Of a DNA stretch of 64,000 nt, positions 9,468 to 21,085 are shown in pieces (the stretch's first letter is position 1; the number at the start of each line of letters is the position of its first letter). Under the pieces are notes generated by a model. That model saw only the letters and a list, made by a program, of their open reading frames with translations. It ran no database searches and was not told the origin of the DNA. The stretch is from positions 77,576,453-77,640,452 of the forward strand of contig CM049311.1 of the NCBI GenBank assembly GCA_026874595.1, given 5' to 3'. This stretch comes from Sipunculus nudus. Taxonomy: Eukaryota > Annelida > Sipuncula > Golfingiida > Sipunculidae. The position numbers were made by a program, and so were the translations under genes.

Positions 9468-10411
9468 TTAAAAAAGTGACAGCAACGGCTTAAGTTACGT
9501 GGCAGTAAAAAACATTATTTGGTCTTTAGTCTAGAAATGCTGGCGCCATGTTACCGTTACCTTGACAGAATGACAAGGGGAAAACGTGCCGAATAAAGAT
9601 TTTATCATGCTTCATGCTTCATGATGATAAACAACAGGTGCTATATGGGGCAAGCTTTTCTAAGTATACAGAATAATAGAAAAAAGGCCAGTACCATTAT
9701 ACTATTATTTCTATATATAAATATGAACCTAACCTAAAAATTCTACAACCACCGAATTAAATACGTTACAAGTTTTCGGCCATTTATTCGACAATTTCCG
9801 TCGGCCTCGTTTGTCAGGGTTAAATCAGCATAATAGACCTTTTGTTATGGAGACCAAATATGGAGATCTTATTCAGATATAAACCTATCGCTGTGCAAGA
9901 TCTGCGATGTTTTGTATATGACAGAAAGTAAAATATTAAGTCTAATATAGTATGTTCTTCATATATGTGTAGATTTCTTATCATGGTGAGCAAGGGAATT
10001 CTGATGCAGGTAACTGCAAAGGAAGCTTGTGCACAGCTTTCATATAAAAAAAAACAACATTCAAGGGTATTATACGTTGGTTTTGGACTTAGGTCCAACT
10101 TATAGCCTAAATTAGTGTACTTATTCAAAAAGTATTCTTTCCGTGGACATAGAAATCTAAAATTAAAAATCTTTATTCAAATAATTATCAGTTTATCTTT
10201 AAATAAAAAAGACTAAGCCAAATATAGAATCTGTTAATTAAAATGCATGTATAAATTTTTTATTGCAGCTCTAGGATAAATGTTAAATGTTCATTGTGCA
10301 TTTTTTAATCTTTAGCCATACTTATTAATTGACCTGACCAGTTTTTATTATTGCATATTCAACTTTTGCCAAACCCCAGCCTATAGAGACTGAACAGCAA
10401 TAAATCAGATC

Positions 10412-10832
10412 TTTCTTTAGGGACTCGGACTTAGACTCGAGGGACCTGGACTCGGACTCGTACTCGAGGGTCCTGAGCCCAGTCCATCTTATGTTCAAAA
10501 GAAAAAGAGTGTTACGTGCCAGCTACTAACATGTAGAAAGTTAAAAAATAATAACACTATATACCAAGCTTTGCTCAGCATCGAGGGCTGTTAATGTAAT
10601 TAACCATTATAGTAAAAGCATGTGTGAATACATGGTACATGATAATCCAAAATTTCCATGCAGAATTGGTCTTAAAGGATATTTGTATTGGACTCAAACT
10701 TTGACGTGGGTACCAAATGACCCAGACACGAAGAAGGTGGACTCGAACCTCAAGGACTCTGACTCTGACTTAGACTCAAGTGGCCTGGACTCGGATTTGC
10801 ACCTCGGACTGGCTGAGATGATAGGCCCTGTA
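10412..10832 (+). repeat. Element with iterated GGACTCG motifs
   Basis: Two blocks (about 10419-10478 and 10737-10812) are built from degenerate GGACTC/GACTTAGACTC hexamers in the same orientation, separated by AT-rich sequence. The outer edges read TTAGGGACTC on the left and GGCCCTGTA on the right. A TAGGG-type start hints at a hAT-like non-autonomous element, but no 8-bp target duplication was found. The acidic ORF here (DSDSDLDSSGLDSDL) is only the translation of the repeat. Confidence 0.5.
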
Positions 10833-10948
10833 TACATGTTTAACTAGAATACTGGTAGTCGACAAGCGACTACGTGTATACGCCGTAACCAGAGTGGGAC
10901 GAGTGGAGTTAGGCATGGATTGAGTGGCAAGGAGAAATAGAGAGAGGT

Positions 10949-11880
10949 GTGTTGCATATTAGCATGGGCGTCTGCAGCCGAAATGTGTATGTAGGTGGCG
11001 CCACCTGCCACAAAATCCAGAAAGTTATCAAAGTTGTATATAGTTATATAGCAGTAAGAGATATGAGTGATCTTATCCAACGGCAGACAAACAGACGGAC
11101 GCAGTGCAGAAATGGTTACAAGTGGCGCCACCAGTTTTGCGTATGATAAAGAGCTATGTGAGATCAATACACATGCAAATATTCAGGAGGATACGTCAAA
11201 CCAGTCCTGAGATATAATCCTTGACGTCTGCAGCCTAAACGTGAAGTACGTGGCGCCACCTGCCACAAAATCGAGAAAGCTATCCAAGATGTATATACAT
11301 GCAAAATTTTAGGCAGCTATAAGTCAAACCACTGCCGAGATATGAGTGACTTTATCCCCGGCATGGCAGACAAACAGAGAGAAGACGCGCAAAAATGGTT
11401 ACAGGTGGCGCCACCAGTTTTGTGTATGATAAAGAGCTACTTGAGATCAATACAAATGCAAAATTTCAGGAGGATACGTCAAACCCGTCCTGAGATATTT
11501 GCCTGGATGTCTGCAGCCTGAACGTGAAGGTAGGTGGCGCCATCTGCCACAAAATCGAGAAAATTATAAAAAAAAATGTATATACATGCAAAATTATAGG
11601 CAGATAGGTCACCCCACTGCCGAAATATGCGTGATTTTGTCCCACGGCAGACAAATAGACGGACGCTGTGCAATAATGGTTGCAGGTGGCGCCACCAGTT
11701 TTGCGTAGGATAGAAAGCTATGTGAGATCTATACACATGCAAAATTTTAGGGGGAAATGTCAAATCAGTCCTGACATATAAGCCTGAATGTCTGTAGCCT
11801 GAAATTGAATGTAGGTGGCGCCACCTATCATACAATCAAGAAAGCCATCCAGGATTAATACACATGCAATATTTTATGTG
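10949..11880 (+). repeat. Tandem array, about 280-bp unit, about 3.3 copies
   Basis: GTCTGCAGCC-type starts lie at 10969, 11223, 11505 and 11787 (spacing 254, 282, 282). Each unit carries two copies of a GTGGCGCC palindrome, one followed by TGCCACAAAAT and the other by AGTTTTG, plus GGCAGACAAACAGACGGACG. The design (tandem core plus ACGG-like runs) fits the core of pearl/HINE-type elements of molluscs. No coding capacity. Confidence 0.8.
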
Positions 11881-11892
11881 GATATGTATATA

Positions 11893-12100
11893 TATATAAG
11901 TCATCTGAGCTATAGTCGTGGTCCATTGTCCGTCCGTCTCTCTGTCCGTCTGTCCGTCCGTTGGACTGGCACATTTTGAAACGGTTATACCTATGAATCC
12001 AAAATTTGGCATACTGTTAGATGTCACCAAAATATCCAACCAAACCGAAAATTGGGTCAGTATGACTTCGTTCCTTTGAGATATTTAGGAAAACCTCAAA
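11893..12100 (-). mobile_element. 3' end of a pearl/HINE-like element, minus orientation
   Basis: Reading on minus, the end is CTATAGCTCAGATGACT (near 11895), preceded by an ACGG-type microsatellite (GTCCGTCCGTC on plus, 11926-11963). The same end sequence closes the plus-strand element at 15300-15320, so the two are family members in opposite orientation. The other boundary is not clear. Confidence 0.55.
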
Positions 12101-14068
12101 TTTCGATTAAATGCCTATTATCACACTTCAGGACTACCTAATATCAAAACTGCTTTTCTGTTTTTCTTAATATTTACCAGACGTAATTTTCTATATATTT
12201 CCTATATACATGCCAGAAATTAAGTCCGTTAAGTATAGTTTCTTCAAGTTATGGACCCGAGCATAATGGACTTTGTAAAAAATCAGGAATAATATTTACT
12301 CACTTAACATGATAAATTTTGAAACTAGAGACAATATTTTTCCAAGTATATAACTTTTTTTAATTAAGATTCAATTGTTTACCCAAAATTAGATCTGAAT
12401 TTTGTAACTTTTTAAAGTTATTAGCATAAAAATAAAATCAATTCCTAAAGTTTGCCCAACTTTGACCATGGCACGTTTTTTTCCTGTTGGTACTTTTGAT
12501 TTAATTTTCACAGCATGTAAACATAATAATTCAATTTGTTTTAATCTGAAATTTGAAATTAAAAGCTTGAAATAAGGCAAGTTATTGATTTTTTTCTTGA
12601 TGCTCTATTGTAGTCATTTGCTTTGTCCAGATGCAGGGTCCAGGTCACCGGAAGTCAGCTATGTCAGGGTTTCTGATTTGTTACAGTCACTGGGGGGAGA
12701 TCCCCTCCTGTGACAAGTGTACAGTTGTTCTCATATCATCACCCAAATCCCCCCCCCCCCACCCACCAAACCACGTAAACCCAATCCACCAAGTGTTATT
12801 GTTTTCCCTGTATCTCCTTAATTGTTATGCTGTTTCCACTCCATTATACAAAAATTTTCTTCAAAAAGTATTTCAAGATGTAATCCAGAAGATGCAATGT
12901 TGTGTTAATGTAGCATTTTTAAAGAAATCAATTTTCTTTTAAATGATTTTAACAAATATAATTAAACACATCAGTGTGCTTCAATTTATAAAAAATGAAG
13001 CAAATTATGGATAAATAAAGGCAACGTTTAAAATTGTGAAATCAGAATCAAGTATTATTTTTAGATATTTATTGTTTTGCAAATTTATTTTTGTGGTAAA
13101 AAAAAAATAAACATTTATTTGTATGCGTGATGTGTTGTTGTCTGACAAGATTGAGATTTATGACGATGCAATTTAGAATTATGAATCAACTTTTATATGC
13201 AGATATATATGTTATATTGAAAATGTAAAGAAATACAAACTAATAATAAAAACATTGATGTGATACAAAAATGAGGAACAAATTGTTCATTATTTTTCTG
13301 CCTCAGCAGAATTGGAGATAAGGCTTTGTTTGCCCTGTATGTAAATGCAGAAGTGTTTTTAATCCCACTATCTCCCCCCCCCCCCCCCCCCCGCCATTGA
13401 TTCCTGTGCACTGGGACATTAGTTTTTATTGCAAATGTATAAAATTTATTTAATTAAATAATTATAGGATAAGAAAAATATAAGATCTTATTGAAACATA
13501 TTCTCGTTTTAGGAGAATGGAACATATTATATCATTAAATATATATTAATTATGAAATTTTTCCTTAAAGCACTGTTGAAATAACTTTCATATGCTGTAT
13601 GTGTTTGGAATTAAGCTATATAAGTCTGAAATTTGAAAGCAAATTATATATTCAGTTGTGTATTATTGCACATGTTAAACTTTAAAAAATATTGATATAA
13701 TAAATAAATTAATAAATAATTGAAACTTTATTTAGTATCAGCTCTGTTTGTCTACCAGTCTGTCTGTCCTTTTTTTAAGTATTAAGCAATTATGAATGAA
13801 CTTTTTTTATCCTGTAAGCATTGTTGAATTAAGTGAAAATCCTATGTATATACACTAGTCTCTAATAATACAGATATGTTGTAACTCCCATCATTCCACA
13901 TCCCCCCCCCCCCCCCCACCACCACCACCACCACCAAGTCCGTTCATCTGTGGACTGGAGACATTAGTTATATTTCAACTGTATACATGTCATAAACTAT
14001 AAAAATTCATATATTATAAAAAAATAGGTTCAGTTGAACGAATGTGTAAACTACTAATATGTCAACAG
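12101..14068. other. AT-rich intron sequence, no gene seen
   Basis: Within the adhesion GPCR intron. It contains C runs at 12750-12760, 13374-13392 and 13902-13917, the last followed by ACC triplets to about 13936. No splice-bounded coding segment was recognised. Confidence 0.6.
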
Positions 14069-15345
14069 TTAATCAACTAGTGGCCCATGGGCAATGACGC
14101 TCAGCTGAAGGAACCATGATCAATGAGTAAAATGACTCGCAGAGTGCTGAAAATCCTAATTTCAGGTTTTAAGGAGATTTTTCATGGACCTCCCTGGATT
14201 TTAAGTTTGAAGATTCCAGGTCCAGTGGTTACGATTTGTGCCTTGTTAACAGATAACAGTTTCATTGCAGGTCTGAAAAAGAGAAAAAAAATCGTAAAAT
14301 TTGAAAAAAAATACAGGTGGCGCCACCAGTCTGCAGGAAGTGATGGAACATCCCATGATCAATATTCATGCAAAGATTCATGGTGATCAATGCAGTAGTT
14401 ATTCAGATACATGAGCTTTTGTATCAAATTTTGCATTATTCTGGGGGTACTTCGAAGCCCCATATCTCAAAGGATAAGGGTAACAGAGACCTAATTTCAG
14501 GTTTTCAAAGAAAATTTTCATGGACCTCCCTGGATATTAGGTTTGAAGATTCCAGGTCCAGTGGTTACAATTTGTGCCCTGTTAACAGATGACAGTTTCT
14601 TTGCAGGTGTGAAATAGATAAAAATATTTGGAAAAATTGGAAAAAATACAGGTGGCGCCACCAGTCTGCAGGAAGCGATGGAACATCCCATAATCAATAT
14701 TCATGCAAAGAATCATGGTGATCAATGCAGTAGTTATTCAGATACTTGAGCTTTTGTATCAAATTTTGCATTATTCTGGGGGGGGGGGGTACTTCGGAGC
14801 CCCATAGCTCCAAGGATATGGAAAACAGAGACCTAATTTCAGGTTTTCAAAGAGATTTTTCATGGACCTCCCTGGATTTTAAGTTTGAAGATTCCAGGTC
14901 CAGTGGTTACGATTTGTGCCCTGTTAACAGATGACAGTTTCATTGCAGGTCTGAAATAGATAAAAAATTTGTAAAAATTGGAGAAAATATAGGTGATGCC
15001 ACCAGTCTGCAGGAAGCGATGGAACATCCCATGATGAATATTCATGCAAAGAATCATGGTAATCAATGCAGTAGTTATTCAGATACTTGAGCTTTTGTAT
15101 CAAATTTTGCATTATTCTGAGGGGTACTTCGGAGCCCCATAGCTCGAAGGATATGGGTAACAGAGACCTAATTTCAGGTTTCCAAGGAGATTTTTCATGG
15201 GCCTACCTGGATGTCAAGTAAAAAGATTCCAGGTCTAGCGGTTACGATTTGTGCCCTGTTAACGGACGGACGGCCGGACGGAAATACGGTCGAAGACTGA
15301 TCGCTATAGCTCAGATGACTTCAGTCAGCTGAGCTAAAAGCCAAC
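14069..15345 (+). mobile_element. Pearl/HINE-like element with about 338-bp tandem core
   Basis: Four core starts (TTCATGGACC or close variants) lie at 14181, 14517, 14859 and 15194, spacing about 335-342. Each full unit has a GGTGGCGCCACC-type palindrome (14316, 14651, degraded at 14990) followed by AGTCTGCAGGAAG. After the core come ACGGACGGACGGCCGGACGG (about 15262) and the terminal segment CAGTCAGCTGAGCTAAAAG. The left edge near 14090-14110 has GCTCAGCTGAAGG, roughly complementary to the terminal segment. Tandem core, ACGG microsatellite and a 3' hairpin before an A-rich end match the Helentron-associated 'pearl' elements of bivalves. Non-coding; needs a Helitron-like helicase in trans. 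Confidence 0.7.
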
Positions 15346-16684
15346 TAATGATTATGGTTATTGTACAGTTCATTTGTTCACAAACTGCTCACATGTTTCA
15401 GTTTCAACATTAGAAAACACATGGTCAGGTCACAAAATGTTATTTGCAACAAATTCATGCTCATCAATACAAACCATCATATAAACCAACCATGACCTAT
15501 GTTACCTCTTCCTCTTACATTTTATCTCCATTTGATATTATTTTAGATTTTTACCTTCAAGGTCAACTTCAGCTGAGCACTGTGACCCATGGATCCCTTG
15601 CTTGAATTATCAAACTTGACTTTATCTATTATTCTGACCCTTTTAAAGTAACCATCTTGGTTAGAAACGTACATTGTTAGCAACATTTTAATTAACGGCT
15701 AAATACATTTATGAAACTCGGATTCTCCGGGATATTACCTTCTCCAGATATTGGAAATAGTAGTAATGTGTAATACATGATTTTAAATATGCCTTCAGAC
15801 AAGTATAGCTGTAGCCAGTTGTCTAGTATGTATTCAATAACTGGTCATCAATGTATTTTCACTATGGCTCAATGGGCGTTTCTTTAAAGACATAGTACTT
15901 CTAAATACAAATAATTCTACCATATTTCAAATACAAAATTATAATGCGTAGAAATAACTGTCAAGCCGTTTGAATATTCGTAAAACTAAGAACCTCTCCA
16001 GTTTGCATCGTCAAAAACTAAAACGCACAAAATGGAAAAAGGGTCTATTCTAAAATCAATGTGGACACTATTTGTCATGTTTAAGGAAAAACAGAGCATT
16101 TTTTAACTGCCCATTGGAATTTATTTTTATACCTTATCGTTTACATGTTTGACAGGTATATGCCAGTAGAATGTTTGAATATTATTAGACCCCGCTTTTC
16201 GTGTTTGTAAACCCATATCTTTCACTTGTGTGACTGTAGCTTTTTATTTATCGCAATAATCTTTGACGTAAAAACAACGTTCGCTGACGAACTTGCTACC
16301 CCTAACTACCGCAAACCGCTTTCTGTATATAATGTAATACCCTAAATTGATAGATTATATCGGAATTGCTGCATGTTTTCATTCCAGTTTGAGAGTGATA
16401 GACATTCCATATCATATAAATTTATCCATCAATTAAGTCTATGGATGTTAAAAATAAAGTTTAAGCAATACACGGAGTCTCTCGAAAGGATTCCGAAAAA
16501 AGAATATGTACTTTTTTTTTGTTTCAATAAATTTCTCACAAATCTATGGAATTCAGAACCAAAAATTCGTGAAGGTTTTGCATTCTTTCTTTTGGACGAT
16601 ATATTCTTTCAAAATTACAACAACTACGACATATACTGTCAGCTGTAAAACAGTAACATATGATTTATGTTAATATTGTCAGTT
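15346..16684. other. Intron sequence, nothing recognised
   Basis: AT-rich, with a single 91-codon frame at 16373-16648 that lacks family features. I see no exon or repeat of note. Confidence 0.5.
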
Positions 16685-16860
16685 GCGTGTTTGTACAATG
16701 TTTGTTTACTTTGCCAAGCGTGTTTGTACAATGTCTGTTTACTTGGCAAAGCGTGTTTGTACAAAGATTGTATACTTGGCCAAATGTGTTTGTAGAATGT
16801 TAGTTTACTTGGCCAAGCGTGTTTGTACAATGTTTGTTAACTTTGCCAGGCGTGTTTGCT
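16685..16860 (-). repeat. 33-bp minisatellite, 5.3 copies
   Basis: Units start at 16685, 16718, 16751, 16784, 16817 and 16850, each GCGTGTTTGTACAATG plus TTTACTTGGCCAA with a few changes. Because 33 is a multiple of 3, the minus frame reads an 11-residue repeat (YKHAWQSKQTL and variants). The array ends only 15 bases from the donor of exon 16876-17104. It is intronic if that donor is used. Confidence 0.93.
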
Positions 16861-16875
16861 AAAGTGACCGCTGAC

Positions 16876-17104
16876 CTGCGTGCCGTTTGGTTGTTGCGTT
16901 GAGACTCAGCAAGTACTCCTGCGTCCATTTCCATCATGTTACCCATGGCGACCACGAGATTCTTGGTGATATTGTTGTCAAGGGTTTGGTTTGATCGGAG
17001 CACATTCTCGAGGGCTAGGCTGGCGTAAAGGGCATCGTCTGGTCGGAACTGATCGGCATCTCTCGTGATCCGAGCAATTTCTCCAGATACCAGGTCGACA
17101 TTTT
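16876..17104 (-). CDS. Adhesion GPCR, exon 4 seen (start of GAIN domain)
   Basis: This 229-bp exon has acceptor ATGATTGCAG and donor GCAG|GTCAGC. It enters in phase 1 (AA completes the codon) and leaves AG, which the next exon completes. It encodes NVDLVSGEIARITRDADQF, DDALYASLALENVL, three N-glycosylation sites (NQT, NIT, NQT) and LVVAMGNMMEMDAGVL. The amphipathic helices with repeated 'N.T' sites are typical of GAIN subdomain A in adhesion GPCRs, an extracellular autoproteolytic module that presents the tethered agonist. A frame continuing leftwards into the 33-bp minisatellite is probably intronic. Confidence 0.78.
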
Positions 17105-18025
17105 CTGCAATCATCAAAATGGAGAATTTATAGCAAGATGTTAACAATATATCCAACATACTTATAGTTTTTAAAGGGAATATTAAGAAAAAATATCGGA
17201 GATTTTGAGATATATGGTTTTCCGTCCGACAATCAGTCGACAATTTAAAAAGCAAATGAGGTAGAATGTTGGACATTTGTCTTGAATGACTGTTTTAAGC
17301 GAGGTCAAAAGTCATCTTGTGATTCTACATAGATAATGCGTTAACGTTGAACCAGTTCAGTCCAATTAAGAAACTGACGTTTGATTTCTTTTAAAAAGTA
17401 AGTATGGAATAAGTTTTCGGTGAAAGCGCTCGTAATGCACTTGTTATAAATGTTATAAATATTAGTATTCAATAAGAATTGATGATGTAATTATGTATTT
17501 ATCTTGCTAGGTCATCTTTTCTTGGTATGGATTAACTTTAATAATGCATGTTTCATTTTTTCTCTGTATAATTTCTTTCCAGATAAACGCATATATGTAT
17601 GTATGTATGTATGTGCTTATGTAGGAATTTTTATTTATTATAAAAATAATTATTTATTATATAAAAACTGCATCAAAATCCGAACAAAGATACAATGAGT
17701 AAGTGCGGCAAAGACATATATCTCAGATGCAGGAAAATTGGAAGAGTTTCTCGAATTAGATTTAAACCTCATGGAGTGTCTGTAATATTCAGACTTCTTT
17801 TTGGGGGAACTGTCGGGATTCTGTTTTACCCAGATGGGTATAAGGTACATCAAACAGTAAATAAGTCAAACATTTGCTCAACACCAAGCTCGCCTAACGA
17901 AGTCTCGAATGTGATGCCATGCATAGACTTTATTTACCAAAGCCATTCTGAAGGATCTTGGAGCGTGAGCCTGGCAGCCAGTAGCAATCTCTGGTAACGA
18001 ACAGAAAGTTCTTTGTACTTGTTAC

Positions 18026-18080
18026 CTGGCTGCGAGGCGTGCTTTAGCTCTTTATCAAAGTTCTTGTTTGCTGTCAGGAC
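18026..18080 (-). CDS. Adhesion GPCR, exon 3 seen (micro-exon)
   Basis: This 55-bp exon has acceptor GATGCTCTCCAG and donor CCAG|GTAACA. Phase is 0 in and 1 out; the leftover G joins AA of exon 16876-17104 to give Glu. It encodes VLTANKNFDKELKHASQP. The frame can also be read on to a second donor at 17937 (TTTG|GTAAAT), but that would break phase with the next exon, so the shorter form is preferred. The sequence suits the helical start of a GAIN domain. Confidence 0.6.
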
Positions 18081-18406
18081 CTGGAGAGCATCTGTATCTT
18101 GTTATATACAACAAATATGCTGACTGTTGGTTTGGGCTGAATTGTATTTGTTTTATTTCAGAGTGTAACTCTTTTGGCAACTGTGATAGATATTCAGCCA
18201 AGAAAAATAAAAGATGCAGCCTTAAAATCACCAAATTCCATCAAATTAAATTTAAAGTACTCCTGTTATATATCTTAATAAACCATTAATATGCTTTCTA
18301 TAGAGGTCTGAAAGACGTCCTTCGGTCCATATAAAAATATAACATAATATAAAACAAAAATAATTTTAGTACATTGTATTTTGTTACTAAAGGTAAAAGA
18401 ATATGA

Positions 18407-18408
<2 letters not shown>

Positions 18409-18462
<54 letters not shown>

Positions 18463-18484
18463 ATAAATATATATATATATATGT
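18409..18484. repeat. (AT)n microsatellite, interrupted
   Basis: About 75 bases of AT repeats with one ACATGTATAAAT interruption. Confidence 0.96.
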
Positions 18485-18801
18485 ATATAGTTTTGTCTCT
18501 CGGACAGCAAAGGCATTACTGACAAAAGTAATGACACACATCCGGATATACACATACTGTTTGCATTCGATTGACACATTATTGTAGTACAGAAACTATA
18601 CTAAGCGACGGCATTACAGAGTACATGCAAGAGAATTGTAGTGAGAGTATTCTTAAATTAGAGGTGATAACCCTGTCCTGGGTTATCATTTATGTGTTGA
18701 TAGTACCGTTGAAACCTGCACTCAATAATACTCTCCCCTTGGTGCTATACATAAACTTCAAGAAGTCATAACATACGAACAAGAATAACAAGGAGCACTA
18801 C

Positions 18802-18887
18802 CAGTGGGATGCCTTCTCGACAACGTCTTATGTAAACCAGACAGGCGTTCACGCCTTCTCCGACATCCCCAACGGATATTGGGCTTT
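18802..18887 (-). CDS. Adhesion GPCR, exon 2 seen
   Basis: This 86-bp exon has acceptor TTCCCGTGTAG and donor CACTG|GTAGTG. Phase is 1 in and 0 out, the combination needed to connect exon 31219-31648 to exon 18026-18080. It encodes SPISVGDVGEGVNACL and VYIRRCREGIPL, with two cysteines seven residues apart. I do not recognise a named domain. The acceptor has a poor pyrimidine tract, and the plus strand also has a short open frame here, so support is mainly from phase logic. Confidence 0.5.
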
Positions 18888-19084
18888 CTACACGGGAACG
18901 TTTCATACGCTTGAATAACATATGGCAGAAATAACATAAAACTTTATTTTGACGGAATCGGCATTTAATTCTACCTGTTTGTAATTTGTGCATTTATTTG
19001 CTTTCTTTTGGCGATAATTCCCGTGAATGTGCTTCAAAGCTTGTAGACTTATTGTTTGGGTATATCGCTCAAATGGCGTAAAAG

Positions 19085-19145
19085 TGTGTGTGTGTGTGTG
19101 TGTGTGTGTGAGAATGAGAGAGAGAGAGAGAGAGAGGGAGAGAGT
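19085..19145. repeat. (TG)n(AG)n microsatellite
   Basis: About 27 bases of TG repeats followed by about 28 bases of AG repeats. Confidence 0.95.
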
Positions 19146-19554
19146 GTCATAATGCCAAAGCTGGATCTTATTTATGAAATAGCTGACGATAATGCAAGAA
19201 TTTTTTGTCCGGGTACAAAAAAGAACGTGTACACAAAACATAAATTTATGTTTCAAATACTTCATTGTACAATGTTGAATTATATATATCTGCCCACAGG
19301 TTAATCCTTCATTATCTATGCCTTTGATTCTGATATCCTGAACATAATATAGCCACTGACTGAAACGTCACATCATTGTTATACTGTGCTGGGCTTAAAA
19401 AAAACAATCAGGTACTTGGGATGCTGAGTCTGTACTCAAAAATTCCGTTTCCGAGTTTTTGGTTTGTTCCCGCTTGGTAGAAGTGGTTATTGCATGACCC
19501 ATTTAAGCCCAATATTTTTATCATTATAAATAAATAACTATATTTTCTCTGCAG

Positions 19555-19612
19555 GAGGCCGAGGCAACAACATATTATGAAGACCTCGTCTACAGCTGGC
19601 GCATCCAATATG
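19555..19612 (+). CDS. Candidate plus-strand internal exon, 58 bp
   Basis: It is bounded by a very good acceptor (TATATTTTCTCTGCAG) and a good donor (TATG|GTAATA), with an open frame EAEATTYYEDLVYSWRIQYG, phase 0 in and 1 out. It lies on the strand opposite the adhesion GPCR, inside its first large intron, so it would belong to another gene or be a decoy. No neighbouring plus-strand exons were identified with confidence. Confidence 0.35.
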
Positions 19613-21010
19613 GTAATAGGGCAGCTCTGATGTATACGATTTACTCTATATTTCTAAAGTGAAAGGAAAACGACACATAACACAACAGATATAAAACCAA
19701 GATCTTTATCCCTAATTACCATAGTGAGTTTCAAAGCGCTATGAGTGTATCCCAAGAGGAGGTTGTTCGTACCAGGTTCATATACAGCTGCAATATTTTA
19801 TTTGCTCAGTCCCCGATTGTTAACCCAAGAACGACAAGAGTATGTTTGATGGTACCAGTATCGCACAGAGACCTGTACAGACCAGTCCTGTATAAGAGGT
19901 TGTGATAAGACGAAACCAGCAAGTGGCCAGCCAACAACCCCGATAACCATTTATTGGCTGCGTCTGGCCAAGTCAGGGCCCCATTCTACCGGCCCCAAAC
20001 ACCTTGTATACGTCCGAAATGAATGATAAAGAGGTCCATTTGAACAAGCAAGGCGACTGGTCAATCTTCTTGAAAACTTGTAAAGTAGCAATTTTATCAA
20101 AATTACATTGAGAAAGGTCAGTGCTTGGTCAATTAATAAAGGGGATTCATTATTCACCTGTACTGCTAATCAGGTTATTTATACATATGCTCAAATACTG
20201 AGAGAAATGTACCAAGTAACTTCAAACGGCAGTTAAACATGACTAGTGGAGATTTAAAATAAACGTTTGAGTGAGTTCTTTTTAGCTTTCATTCGATGCC
20301 GCTTCCATTTCTAAATAATAAAACATTTTTTTTTCAACAAAATCAAGACATTCAGAGTCTGATATAAGCTTTTTCTCTAGATCTATCTGCGATGTGATAT
20401 ATATATATAAGTATTCTTTTAAGGGAGATTCTTCCTTTCTTGCTATATATCAGCGTACTGACATATTCTTTTCCGTAAGTTCTGGAGACAAGTTCTTTCT
20501 TTCTCCGTATCTGCGATGTGATATTTTTAGTTCGTAGGGGGGAGGGGGGTAATTTTCTCTATATTTGCAATGTGTTTTTTATCGAAAGTTCCGGACATAA
20601 AATTTTCTTTGTCGGTAAGGGCGCTGTGATATCTGCTTTGTAAAAGTTCGTTAGAGCTTCATCGATCTGATGTGGTATACCCGGGGTTGGTCGGACACCA
20701 TCCATCATAGTCCGAGACAACTAACCTGCCGACGTTAATAAGAGCAATCTGATTCCCGGCGACAGGAATATCTGCCCCACTCTCTGTGGGTATGACAGCT
20801 CTCATCCCGCATCAACGAGATGCTCATCATTAGTCAAGGGCGGCCTGTGATGTCGGCGGCCTGTTAGTGGGACCTCATTAACGTCGGCATCTTTGTAATG
20901 GCAATAATACAAGTGGACTACCATGGTATGTCATCTAATTGACCAAATACTGTGTATTCATTTTTCCTTACCAGAATGACTTAAGCCACACACTTATTTC
21001 AGCCTTATAA

Positions 21011-21011
21011 T

Positions 21012-21080
<69 letters not shown>
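21011..21080. repeat. (TA)n(GA)n microsatellite
   Basis: TA repeats to about 21049, then GA repeats. A separate GA array lies at 21318-21358. Confidence 0.95.

Positions 21081-21085
<5 letters not shown>

Noticed and set aside
10620-10847. Acidic Asp/Ser-rich 75-codon ORF
   Set aside because: Its acidic part is the translation of the GGACTC hexamer repeat.
17695-17850. Plus-strand frame resembling the second half of a SEA domain (RIRFKPHGVSVIFRLLF)
   Set aside because: It is on the opposite strand to the adjacent receptor exons and would require an inverted exon; the preferred splice chain does not need it. Most likely coincidence.
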